Part shown: positions 5,765 to 12,763 of the stretch, piece after piece
Position numbering within the stretch: position 1 is the stretch's first letter
Layout of the letters: the number at the start of each line of letters is the position of its first letter
Origin: CAYHMW01 sp964357925
Lineage (GTDB): Bacteria > Patescibacteriota > Microgenomatia > UBA8517
NCBI GenBank assembly: GCA_964357925.1
Contig: CAYHMW010000021.1
Span: forward strand, 1 to 15,265
DNA length: 15,265 nucleotides
Direction: 5' to 3'
Notes under the pieces: model-generated
Told to the model about the DNA's origin: nothing
Databases searched by the model: none
What the model saw: the letters and a program-made list of their open reading frames with translations, nothing else
Position numbers and translations under genes: made by a program

Positions 5765-6969
5765 TACTGAAGTGAATTATATATAGTCAGAAGCTTCCCG
5801 GCAGCCCTCCCCCAAGTACACTTCATCGCCTCATCATGCCCAAAACTCGACAAAGTATGTTTCATCGAACCATACTCCAAAACAGAGAGTATTTGATCTG
5901 CCATTTCCAGTTCATCCCAAAAATCTACTTTGATTGCGTGTTGTAAAACCTCTGACACTCCAGATTGCTTCGAAATAATCACAGGTGTACCGTGTGCCAA
6001 AGATTCAAGCGGAGTCAAACCAAAGGGCTCAGAAATAGAAGGGGTAACAAAAACGTCAGCTGCACGAATAACAGAAGAAAGCTCAACCCCACGCAAAAAC
6101 CCGGGGAACATAACATTTTTAGAAATCCCAAGGTTCGCAGCCTGCTCCATAATCTGCCCCTCCATATCTCCAGATCCCGCAATCACAAACATAATCTTTT
6201 TGTCCCACTCTAATACTCTCCTCGCAGCACTTATTAAGTGATCTACTCCCTTCATCACAGTTATCCGCCCAAAATACAAGACTATCTTGTACCCTGCTTC
6301 CTTCAATTTCCAAAGTCCACGATCAGGCGGTTCATCCAGACTATACTCAGCCGGATCAATACCATTGTGCACGACATTGATTTTCGAAGGGTCCACTCCA
6401 TATCGCTCAACCAATATTCGCTTTGTAAAGTCCGATACCGAAACGACGCGGTCTGCGGCTAATACCCCCATCCGCTCAATATCATAAATCATTTGATTAA
6501 CATTCCCCGCAGTCCTATCCACCTCAGTCGCATGAACATGAGCGATGAGCGGCTTTCCCGATACTTCCTTAGCCACAAGTCCTGCACCAAAAGAGAGCCA
6601 ATCATGAGCATGTATTACATCAAATTGCTCGGTCTTCGCGATCTCTGCTGCCAACTCTGCATATCGTAACACCTCAGCCAACAGACCTTCACCATAAACT
6701 ACATTTCCCCGCAAAACATCCCTAATTGTCCCGTAAGATTGCGAAGTGACATAAGGATGAAGAAGTGAGTTAACACCAATAACTTTCATGTTTGGAACAT
6801 TTGCAAATATCATTTTATATCCAGCCGCATAAACATCCATCCGCTTAGGGAGCACAAAAATAACTTCAACTCCTTCTTTTACCAGAGAGTCAGCAATACC
6901 CTTACACGCGACTCCCAAACCCCCACTATTGTGGGGCGGGAACTCCCATCCAAACATTAATACTCTCAT
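5764..6969 (-). CDS. GT4-family glycosyltransferase (glycogen-synthase-like)
   Basis: This 401-aa GT-B fold enzyme transfers a sugar from a nucleotide-sugar donor. The N-terminal acceptor domain starts MRVLMFGWEFPPHNSGGLG, with the glycine loop GGLG (16-19) typical of starch and glycogen synthase-like members. It also has VIHAHDW (118-124). The C-terminal donor domain has VLYFGRITVMKG (230-241), and the EX7E motif in SEPFGLTPLE (E314 and E322). The full length is usual for GT4. It is the first gene of a coupled pair with GH57, and a GH15 gene lies just beyond. That combination resembles archaeal glycogen clusters. The product is therefore probably an alpha-1,4-glucan. Trehalose or another glycoside remains possible, since GT4 is functionally broad. 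No clear promoter or Shine-Dalgarno was found in the 72 bases upstream. Confidence 0.87.
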   Translation of the reverse strand: MRVLMFGWEFPPHNSGGLGVACKGIADSLVKEGVEVIFVLPKRMDVYAAGYKMIFANVPNMKVIGVNSLLHPYVTSQSYGTIRDVLRGNVVYGEGLLAEVLRYAELAAEIAKTEQFDVIHAHDWLSFGAGLVAKEVSGKPLIAHVHATEVDRTAGNVNQMIYDIERMGVLAADRVVSVSDFTKRILVERYGVDPSKINVVHNGIDPAEYSLDEPPDRGLWKLKEAGYKIVLYFGRITVMKGVDHLISAARRVLEWDKKIMFVIAGSGDMEGQIMEQAANLGISKNVMFPGFLRGVELSSVIRAADVFVTPSISEPFGLTPLESLAHGTPVIISKQSGVSEVLQHAIKVDFWDELEMADQILSVLEYGSMKHTLSSFGHDEAMKCTWGRAAGKLLTIYNSLQ

Positions 6970-7041
6970 AATTTTATGCTTCTAGGCACGAAAAAACGGC
7001 GGTTTGAAAAAATCGCATACTATAAAACACTCTAACTAGCC

Positions 7042-7575
7042 TCAAAAAACAAATCCTAACATCACCAAATAAGATAAATTCAAAAACCAATAAACTGTCG
7101 CCTGCTGCTTGTTAAGATCAATCGAGACTTCAGAAAACCACAGATCAAGTTTTTCTCTGTCCATCAAATCCGACAACTGATCAATAAGTATGTGCAACAA
7201 AAACCCAATCACAAGCCCGGTTCCCAGCAAACTCCCGGTCGAACTAACAACCAAAAAAGCAAAAGCCGCAAACACTATCTGAAACAACGCACTATGAAAT
7301 ATTAACTTCGAACGCTCCACAGAAGTACCCCTTAAAAAGGCAGATGCTTCCTTAACTTGTCCCTTGCCTATCATCTTCACTGCCCGGACAGAAGAAAGCT
7401 CATGCGGACGAAGAAAATAGACGTAAACAAGCTGATCAACATCAGGAAGATAAACACCAATAATTCCTCCAATCCAAAAAATCAAATAAGAAGGGTCAAG
7501 CTGCAGCCGGAAAATTGTTACAAGCAGAAAAAACCCTAGTAAAAATAAAAGATATGTTGCATATTTAGTTCGCAT
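7042..7575 (-). CDS. membrane protein related to YdjM-type metal-dependent hydrolases
   Basis: This 177-aa integral membrane protein has about five hydrophobic segments: roughly 5-23, 30-48, 96-112, 114-133 and 161-177. It has the polar pattern of the YdjM/DUF457 type family: LPDVDQ (43-48) after the second segment, a histidine in LIFHSALFQ (H94), and LLHILIDQLSD (126-136) with H128 and D132. These residues would form a metal site at the membrane face. The biochemical role of the family is not established. The ATG at 7575 overlaps by 11 bases the frame of the broken alkyltransferase-like gene upstream, so it seems to be the last gene of the pth-headed operon. The call rests on motif spacing, so the family assignment is moderate. 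Confidence 0.65.
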   Translation of the reverse strand: MRTKYATYLLFLLGFFLLVTIFRLQLDPSYLIFWIGGIIGVYLPDVDQLVYVYFLRPHELSSVRAVKMIGKGQVKEASAFLRGTSVERSKLIFHSALFQIVFAAFAFLVVSSTGSLLGTGLVIGFLLHILIDQLSDLMDREKLDLWFSEVSIDLNKQQATVYWFLNLSYLVMLGFVF

Positions 7576-7854
7576 ATAACATAAGACAGGTAATAACTAA
7601 ATAGTATCCTTTCCACTGAAATTTTTCCAGTTCAACTTTATCGTGTGCGAAACCAACTCCCTCGCTTTTTAATATTTTCATTTGCACCTCCGCTCCACCC
7701 CCAATTGGCCCGGCAAAATTTTTCTAGGATCCCGCGTCCCGAGCATCTGGGCAATTTGCCCATACGTCATAACCTTCCCTTTTGGTATTTTCCTTACAAT
7801 CTCATAAACCTTCTCAAACAACCCCTCCTCACTTCTCTTTTTTGTTTTTTGCAT
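7565..7854 (-). pseudogene. broken alkyltransferase-like (MGMT/ATL-family) gene
   Basis: Two reading frames together spell a DNA-repair alkyltransferase-like protein with its middle missing. Frame one starts at the ATG at 7854. It gives FEKVYEIVRKIPKGKVMTYG and then QIAQMLGTRDPRK, the winged-helix part that bends DNA, but runs to a TGA at 7678 after 58 residues. From 7723 a second frame gives KNFAGPIGGGAEVQMKILKS, then EGVGF and KVELEKFQW, the C-terminal end of the family, and stops at 7565. The intervening segment, which should carry the W-A-L-H loop and the PCHR centre of about 25-30 residues, is absent. The join is in AGAAAAATTTT (7715-7725). Thus an out-of-frame internal deletion removed the active-site region, and no frameshift can restore it. 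The remnant overlaps the 95-aa gene by 26 bases and the membrane gene by 11, so operon spacing is still that of an intact gene and the loss may be recent. Confidence 0.82.
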
Positions 7855-8116
7855 CTTTTATCTGTTTCAACTTCCACATAAACAATTTCCCCTTACTTTT
7901 TGCATTATACGCATCCTTCACAAAGCTCCTTGCAGATTCCAATAGTCCCCTTGGCGTCTCCTTTGCAAGTTTTATATAGAGAGCTTTGTGGCGCATATCG
8001 TTTAGCTCCTCTGCCAATTCATACCCATATTGCTGAAACTCACGGCTAATATATTTATCAACCTCACGATCTAAAGTCGGTAGCCCCGATCCAATCTTCA
8101 CAAAATCTTGACTCAT
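7829..8116 (-). CDS. small basic helical protein of unknown function
   Basis: This 95-aa soluble protein, probably entirely helical, has an acidic first half (LDREVDKYISREFQQYGYEL) and a very basic end (KGKLFMWKLKQIKDAKNKKEK). I do not recognise a named family. Its segment LAKETPRGLLESARSFVKDA reads like a conserved motif and may be shared among relatives. The ATG overlaps the stop of pth as ATGA, so it is translated together with peptidyl-tRNA hydrolase. It in turn overlaps the alkyltransferase-like remnant by 26 bases. The basic tail would suit binding to nucleic acid, but that is only inference. Confidence 0.8.
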   Translation of the reverse strand: MSQDFVKIGSGLPTLDREVDKYISREFQQYGYELAEELNDMRHKALYIKLAKETPRGLLESARSFVKDAYNAKSKGKLFMWKLKQIKDAKNKKEK

Positions 8117-8571
8117 GCTAATTCTTTAACAATCCTCTCAAAAACAGGCTCTAGTTTACCCTTCTCACCCTCATTAAAATCCTGTAAAACATAATCCTCA
8201 CCAGGAATCGATCTATCACCATCACGTCCATCAACCCCAATCCTCACCCTCCAAAAGTCTGAAGTTCCCAAAAATTCTTCAACTGAAAGCACACCATTGT
8301 GTACTTTTGGCCCAACGCCTTTTTGAATCTTATATTCCCCAAGGGGAATGTCCAGATCATCATGCGCAACATACAGCTCATCCATTGGAATCTTATAAAA
8401 ATCCACCAATTTCTTAACCGCCCTCCCTGAATTATTCATAAAAACATCAGTTTTAAAAGCCTTCAGATTGCTCTTCATGCTATTTATCCTATCCACCAAC
8501 ACATGCCCAGCATTATGTCTTGTATTTTCATACTTAGACCCAGGGTTACCCAAACCCACAACAAGTTTCAT
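8113..8571 (-). CDS. pth: peptidyl-tRNA hydrolase, compact form
   Basis: This is the bacterial-type Pth, which releases stalled peptides from peptidyl-tRNA and recycles tRNA in the cytoplasm. Motifs are VVGLGNPGSKYENTRHNAG (4-22), with N9 and the catalytic H19; FMNNSG (44-49), with N46; VAHDDLDIPLG (68-78), with D71; and HNG (91-93), with N92. All four key positions of the E. coli enzyme are present. At 152 aa it is clearly shorter than the usual 185-195. The missing residues lie mainly between the HNAG helix and FMN, where only about 20 residues remain, and at the C-terminus. The usual GHNG reads VHNG. It follows the Tic20-like gene by 23 bases and is coupled to the 95-aa gene by ATGA. No Shine-Dalgarno is visible. 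Confidence 0.93.
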   Translation of the reverse strand: MKLVVGLGNPGSKYENTRHNAGHVLVDRINSMKSNLKAFKTDVFMNNSGRAVKKLVDFYKIPMDELYVAHDDLDIPLGEYKIQKGVGPKVHNGVLSVEEFLGTSDFWRVRIGVDGRDGDRSIPGEDYVLQDFNEGEKGKLEPVFERIVKELA

Positions 8572-8594
8572 AAAGGAATAATATCAGATTGAAG

Positions 8595-8936
8595 TCAGAC
8601 TGTTTTCGCCAGAAGCTGCCTCACATATTTCCCGGCAAAAGGAACCTCCCACTCTTCCCCATGCCAGGCTTTATAGATCAACACAAGCCACAATATAAAC
8701 ATAAGAAGCGAAATAATACTTGGAAAATCATCAAAAATTGGGATTGAGGATAAAACCTTCTGAACAACAGCCAATCCCCCAAGAACAACTATCGACTGCA
8801 TACTATGAAACCTCGTATAAGAATTTTTCTCAAGTATAAAGACCAGAACCCCAGTAATCGGCCCAAGAAAATAAGCGAATGTGGCAGAAGCATTCTTACT
8901 CATCCCAAGCCCTGAAGTGTCTGATTTAGTAGGCAT
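8595..8936 (-). CDS. Tic20/DUF4870-like small membrane protein
   Basis: This 113-aa membrane protein has about three or four hydrophobic segments and the pattern of the DUF4870/Tic20-like family: FAYFLGPITGVLVFILEK near the N-terminus, RFHSMQSIVVLGGL in the middle with the typical RFHxxQ motif, and LVLIYKAWHGEEWEVPFAGK at the C-terminal side. The role of bacterial members is not firmly known; the plastid relative Tic20 is part of a protein import channel. I use the ATG at 8936 (MPTKSDTSG). The frame opens further upstream at a TTG, but those codons coincide with a perfect TATAAT box, which argues they are promoter. It precedes pth by 23 bases. Confidence 0.82.
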   Translation of the reverse strand: MPTKSDTSGLGMSKNASATFAYFLGPITGVLVFILEKNSYTRFHSMQSIVVLGGLAVVQKVLSSIPIFDDFPSIISLLMFILWLVLIYKAWHGEEWEVPFAGKYVRQLLAKTV

Positions 8937-8945
8937 TGTTAATTC

Positions 8946-8972
8946 ATTATACAACTACTTCGCTAGTTGCAA
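8946..8972 (-). promoter_or_regulatory. promoter of the Tic20-like/pth unit overlapping the antiporter stop codon
   Basis: On the minus strand there is a perfect TATAAT (8951-8946), whose TAA (8949-8947) is also the stop codon of the antiporter gene. A weaker -35, TTGCAA (8972-8967), lies 15 bases upstream; the offset TTTGCA gives 16. Nine bases separate the -10 box from the ATG at 8936, so the mRNA would be nearly leaderless. Confidence 0.6.
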
Positions 8973-9921
8973 ATACCACATAAATAATAACGAGTATCAA
9001 GGCCTCCCAACGATCAAGCCTGTGCTTGGACCTAGAAAAATACCAAAACAAACTTATGATAAGAAGAAACGCGAACGCCGCAAAATTATAATTCTCGCCA
9101 GTAGCACCGGCAATTGGCCGAATTATTGCGGTAAGCCCAATGACAAGCGTCGAGTTGGCAATAGTTGACCCAAGCATATTCCCAAAAAATATTCCGGTTT
9201 CGTGCCTTTTTATGGATCGGTAAGACAGCACCATCTCTGGGAGCGAGGTCCCAATTGCAAGGAGAATTAGGCCAATCACAAACAATGGGACACCAAGATC
9301 GACAGCAATGAGCTTTGAAACTCGTACAATAATGTCTGACGAGACCAAGACAGCAATAATCCCAAAAAAAAGCCGGAACACATCCCGCCTCGCTCCATCA
9401 CCAATATGCGAAAAACGTCTCTCGAATTTATGAACTAAAGCCATCGTTTCAAATGTCTCCGCATGAATTGCAGGGCGCCACTTAAACAAGCTCACAGCAT
9501 AAGCCAAATACATCATAAGGAGCACCACCCCATCAAGTCTACTCAAGTCACCATCCACCATGAGTACTAGTGGAGAAAGTCCAGCTATAATTGCCACCCA
9601 AACGTCACGGCTGAAATTAGGCCCGTGTATTATTATTGGTCCAGCCATCAGGCATGCAATTCCAGTTATCAAGGAATTATTCGCGATATTTGATCCCACA
9701 ACTACCCCAAGGCTCAGGCCAGGGCTTCCTTCCAAAGCAGAAGTTACACCTACTGACATCTCAGGGATGGAAGTACCCACAGCCAAAATCAAAGAAGATA
9801 ATGCAAAAATCTTAGCATGCGACCGTGCACTTATTCCCTTCAAGGAAATAATCACATAATCAGTCGATCTAATCAGAAAAAAAGAGGCCAATGCTAGTAT
9901 CAGAAGTAAAAAATAAATCAT
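8947..9921 (-). CDS. CaCA-family calcium/sodium (or proton) antiporter
   Basis: This 324-aa inner-membrane exchanger has the duplicated CaCA architecture: two inverted halves of five membrane helices each. The alpha-1 repeat has GTSIPEMSVGV (49-59) and GSNIANN (76-82). The alpha-2 repeat has GTSLPEMVLSY (224-234) and GSTIANS (251-257). E53 and E228 are the expected cation ligands. A cytoplasmic loop around 147-182 separates the halves. It begins directly after the TAG of the P-type ATPase gene, with no intervening base, so both come from one mRNA and are probably used together for calcium extrusion. The counter-ion, Na+ or H+, cannot be told. There is no Shine-Dalgarno; initiation probably depends on ribosomes ending the ATPase gene. 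Confidence 0.93.
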   Translation of the reverse strand: MIYFLLLILALASFFLIRSTDYVIISLKGISARSHAKIFALSSLILAVGTSIPEMSVGVTSALEGSPGLSLGVVVGSNIANNSLITGIACLMAGPIIIHGPNFSRDVWVAIIAGLSPLVLMVDGDLSRLDGVVLLMMYLAYAVSLFKWRPAIHAETFETMALVHKFERRFSHIGDGARRDVFRLFFGIIAVLVSSDIIVRVSKLIAVDLGVPLFVIGLILLAIGTSLPEMVLSYRSIKRHETGIFFGNMLGSTIANSTLVIGLTAIIRPIAGATGENYNFAAFAFLLIISLFWYFSRSKHRLDRWEALILVIIYVVFATSEVVV

Positions 9922-12414
9922 CTATACCACAATAATATTATTCATTTTTCGATAAAGAAATTTGAAAAACTCAATAAAGGTAACCACAAACATAGCAACA
10001 ACAAAAACCAAACCCCAATAGTAAAGGCTCAGAGAAGTTACCTCAAAAAATTGTTGAAGGCTAGGCAACGAGAAAGGTATCAAAAGTAAGAAGAGTCCGC
10101 CGGTCACGGCCAAAAGTAACCATTTATTGTCAAATATCCCTTCTTTCCATAATGGGTCAGTCAAAGTCCTTACAGAGTAAACATAAGCAAGAGTATTTGC
10201 GCCAATTACTGCAAAGGCAACAGAACGAGCAAGAGTCACATCATCTGTTGAAAAATAAACAAACAAAAACATAAGTAGGCCCGACAACCCAGAGACGATA
10301 CTCACTGCAGCGATCAGTACCTTCATCCATTTTGCAACAAGTTTTTCACTCGGGTCCCGAGGTGGCATGAGCATGCTGTTGTGCCTTTTGGGGTCAACTG
10401 TTAATGCCAAATGTGGAAAACCATCAGAAACCAAATTTATCCAAAGAATTTGAGCGGTAGTAACAGGCAACGGCAAGTCGTCTATAAAAAATGCCTGCAA
10501 CAGCATTGCGCCAACTACAACAACAATCTCAGCAAATGCATCGCTCATGAGATATAAAACAATCTTTCGCAAATTATCAAATATCGCCCGCCCCTCCTCC
10601 ACAGTGGCAACAATCGTAGCAAAGCTCGAGTCCAAGAGAACCAAATCTGCAGATTCTTTGGCGACATCACTTGCCTCCCCAACAACAATTCCTATATCAG
10701 CCTTGGTCAAGGCAGGTGCATCGTTAACGCCATCCCCAGTCATAGCTACTACCTCGCCATTTTTCTTTAATGCATCTACAATTTTCAATTTCTGATCAGG
10801 TGTGGTCCGTGCAAACAGGAGTGTCTTATGCGAAGACAAAACTTTCTGAAGCTCAGGTAGCTTCATTTCGGCAAGCTTGTCGCCTGTCACGACTGAGGCA
10901 TCAACCACTTCAATCCCAAGTTGACTCATGATGACCTTCGCAGTCTCCGGATAATCTCCCGTTATAACAACTGTCCTTATTCCTGCAACCGCAGTTTTTG
11001 CCAAAGCCTCTTTAACGCCTTCACGGGGAGGGTCAGTAAACGCTAAAATCCCAACCCACTCTAGGTCTTTTTTAACATCACCATCAACTATTTTTTTCTT
11101 AGTATTAGGAAGCTCCTTCCTGGCCATCCCAACCAATCTCATTCCACGCGCAGAAAGTTCTTCAATCTTTTTAGTAAGCTCACCCTTTTCTTTGCTGCTC
11201 AAATTGGACCATTTCAATAGATAATCCGGAGCGCCGTTAACATAAAGCATATTTTTCTTACCACCATTCTCATTCAAACTAGCAAAGTACCGCCCCTCAG
11301 ATGTAAATGGCACACTGTCTACACGCTTATATTTATCCCGAAAAGCATCAAATCGACTATCGTTCTCCTCGCGAAAGCTCTGCCTCGTTAGTCCCCAATC
11401 CCATGCAGCCATAACCATAGGGTCATCACGATCATTCGCAATAATGGCCTGCAAAGATAATTCGTCTCCGTCACCAACGGCCTCCACAACCTGCATCTTT
11501 CCCTCAGTCAAGGTTCCCGTTTTATCAGCACAAATTGTAGTAACGCCTCCAAGCGTTTCCGCCGAAACCAAGTTTCGGATTAACCCCTTCCTATGAAGAA
11601 TTCGCTGTGTCCCAACAGCAAGGACCATAGTGAGTGCAACCAAAAGTCCTTCAGGAATGGCTGCAACAGCCAGTGCAACAGACGTAGTAAAAAGCTCAAC
11701 TATCGGTAAACGGTCAATAACACCAATAACAAACACAAAGGCCACAAGCACCAAAGTCAAAATCGTAAGTTGCTTACTAAAATAAGTTAACTGCTTGGCA
11801 AGTGGAGTTTCCTCATCGGCATCTTGAATCGATAGCGCAATCTTCCCCATCTCCGTCTCTTCTCCTGTCAAGGCAACCTTCATCAGTCCCCGGCCCGCAG
11901 TCACGACGGTTCCCATAAATACCTTGCCCTCTACTTCTTTGGCAATTGGCACGCTCTCTCCAGTCAAAATCGCCTCAGCAATAAAAAGCCTATTAGCTTC
12001 CAGTAAGGTGCCATCAGCAGCCACCTTATCTCCCTGGTTAAGTATGATAAGGTCCCCCGGCACAACCAGTGACGCCTCAATCATAATCTCGTGCCCACCG
12101 CGGATCACACGGGCTTGAGGATGCAGCATTTTTTTCAAGGCATAAAGTGCTCGACCTGCTTTTTGCTCCTGAAAATATCCAAGAATTGTATTAATAAATA
12201 CCGCAACACAAATAATAACCGTGTCCGAATACTCTCCTAAAAAGAAGGTGATGCTAGCTGCGACCAAAAGTATATAAACCAAAGGACTTCGAAGCTGTGA
12301 AATAAATATCACAAAATTACTGGGTGGAGGTTTTTCGGGAAGCACATTCGGCCCATATTTGGCCAGTAATCCGCGCGCCTCAGCATCGCTCAACCCCGAA
12401 TGCTCTTTCTCCAT
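9922..12414 (-). CDS. P-type Ca2+-transporting ATPase (type IIA, PMR1/SERCA-like)
   Basis: This 830-aa ATP-driven cation pump lies in the cytoplasmic membrane. In order, numbered from the ATG: TM1-2 around 45-85, actuator TGES (151-154), TM4 with AAIPEGLL (E255 equals the site-II glutamate of SERCA), phosphorylation motif DKTGTLT (D297), nucleotide-domain motif VNGAPDYL, TGD (485-487), hinge TGDGVNDAPAL (559-569), and TM6 NLVSDGFP (N660, D664). Site-II ligands are therefore present. In TM5 the SERCA N768 position is alanine, with the following glutamate kept. TM8 lacks an obvious glutamate. This favours one ion per cycle, as in PMR1. I use the ATG at 12414, because the longer frame starts at a TTG with no better context. 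AGGATAAAG just upstream could be a weak ribosome site or part of the promoter. Mn2+ transport is an alternative. Confidence 0.92.
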   Translation of the reverse strand: MEKEHSGLSDAEARGLLAKYGPNVLPEKPPPSNFVIFISQLRSPLVYILLVAASITFFLGEYSDTVIICVAVFINTILGYFQEQKAGRALYALKKMLHPQARVIRGGHEIMIEASLVVPGDLIILNQGDKVAADGTLLEANRLFIAEAILTGESVPIAKEVEGKVFMGTVVTAGRGLMKVALTGEETEMGKIALSIQDADEETPLAKQLTYFSKQLTILTLVLVAFVFVIGVIDRLPIVELFTTSVALAVAAIPEGLLVALTMVLAVGTQRILHRKGLIRNLVSAETLGGVTTICADKTGTLTEGKMQVVEAVGDGDELSLQAIIANDRDDPMVMAAWDWGLTRQSFREENDSRFDAFRDKYKRVDSVPFTSEGRYFASLNENGGKKNMLYVNGAPDYLLKWSNLSSKEKGELTKKIEELSARGMRLVGMARKELPNTKKKIVDGDVKKDLEWVGILAFTDPPREGVKEALAKTAVAGIRTVVITGDYPETAKVIMSQLGIEVVDASVVTGDKLAEMKLPELQKVLSSHKTLLFARTTPDQKLKIVDALKKNGEVVAMTGDGVNDAPALTKADIGIVVGEASDVAKESADLVLLDSSFATIVATVEEGRAIFDNLRKIVLYLMSDAFAEIVVVVGAMLLQAFFIDDLPLPVTTAQILWINLVSDGFPHLALTVDPKRHNSMLMPPRDPSEKLVAKWMKVLIAAVSIVSGLSGLLMFLFVYFSTDDVTLARSVAFAVIGANTLAYVYSVRTLTDPLWKEGIFDNKWLLLAVTGGLFLLLIPFSLPSLQQFFEVTSLSLYYWGLVFVVAMFVVTFIEFFKFLYRKMNNIIVV

Positions 12415-12482
12415 AAACTTTATCCTACCACCCAACTTATTTGATAACTATTCCCAAGTTCTTTGACTTAGGATTCCTACCA

Positions 12483-12511
12483 TTGACAAAACGTAATACA
12501 TTTCATATCAT
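12483..12511 (+). promoter_or_regulatory. promoter of the second AbrB/PIN pair, nearly leaderless
   Basis: TTGACA (12483-12488) and TATCAT (12506-12511) are separated by 17 bases. Nine bases then lead to the ATG at 12521, with no Shine-Dalgarno sequence. It lies in the 106-base gap shared with the divergent Ca2+-ATPase gene. Confidence 0.72.
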
Positions 12512-12530
12512 GTAAGAATAATGTATACAT
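12497..12530. promoter_or_regulatory. array of ATGTA half-sites over promoter and start codon, candidate operator
   Basis: TACAT (12497-12501), ATGTA (12510-12514) and the perfect palindrome ATGTATACAT (12521-12530) cover the spacer, the -10 box and the start codon. The two ATGTA copies are 11 bases apart, one helical turn. This is a plausible autoregulatory site for the AbrB-type antitoxin. Confidence 0.45.
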
Positions 12531-12763
12531 CCACACTCACAAGCAAAGGCACGGTCACAATTCCTGCAAACTATAGAAAATTAATCAATATAAAACCGTC
12601 CGACAAGATCAACTTTGTTGTACATGAGGGCAAAATACTGCTTTCAAAAAAACCAGATATCAAAGAAGCATTTGGAGCGCTATATAACCCCAAAGTTAAA
12701 CCTCTAAGCGCAGAGGAAATCAACAAGTCCATAGCCAAAGGGTTGTTCGCAAATAAAAAATGA
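12521..12763 (+). CDS. AbrB/SpoVT-family antitoxin (VapB-like)
   Basis: This 80-aa protein has an N-terminal AbrB DNA-binding fold: STLTSKGTVTIPANYRKLI, then KPSDKINFVVHEGKILLSKK. The short C-terminal tail (LSAEEINKSIAKGLFANKK) probably occupies the toxin. It ends in TGA and overlaps the ATG of the PIN gene as ATGA. It is divergent from the Ca2+-ATPase gene. It shares domain type but little sequence with the first antitoxin, so the two pairs are not a recent duplication. Confidence 0.88.
   Translation: MYTSTLTSKGTVTIPANYRKLINIKPSDKINFVVHEGKILLSKKPDIKEAFGALYNPKVKPLSAEEINKSIAKGLFANKK

Noticed and set aside
6970..7041. Terminator or promoter in the gap before the glycosyltransferase gene
   Set aside because: AAACCGCCGTTTTTT gives only a 4-bp stem before the T-run, and no -10/-35 pair has acceptable spacing to the ATG. 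Neither is firm enough to list.
7678..7854. Programmed frameshift joining the two alkyltransferase-like fragments
   Set aside because: A shift at the A-run would join the frames, but the PCHR-bearing middle of 25-30 residues would still be missing.
12415..12435. TTG start for the Ca2+-ATPase 21 bases upstream
   Set aside because: An ATG follows directly, the extra residues are not typical of the family, and AGGATAAAG is better placed for the ATG.
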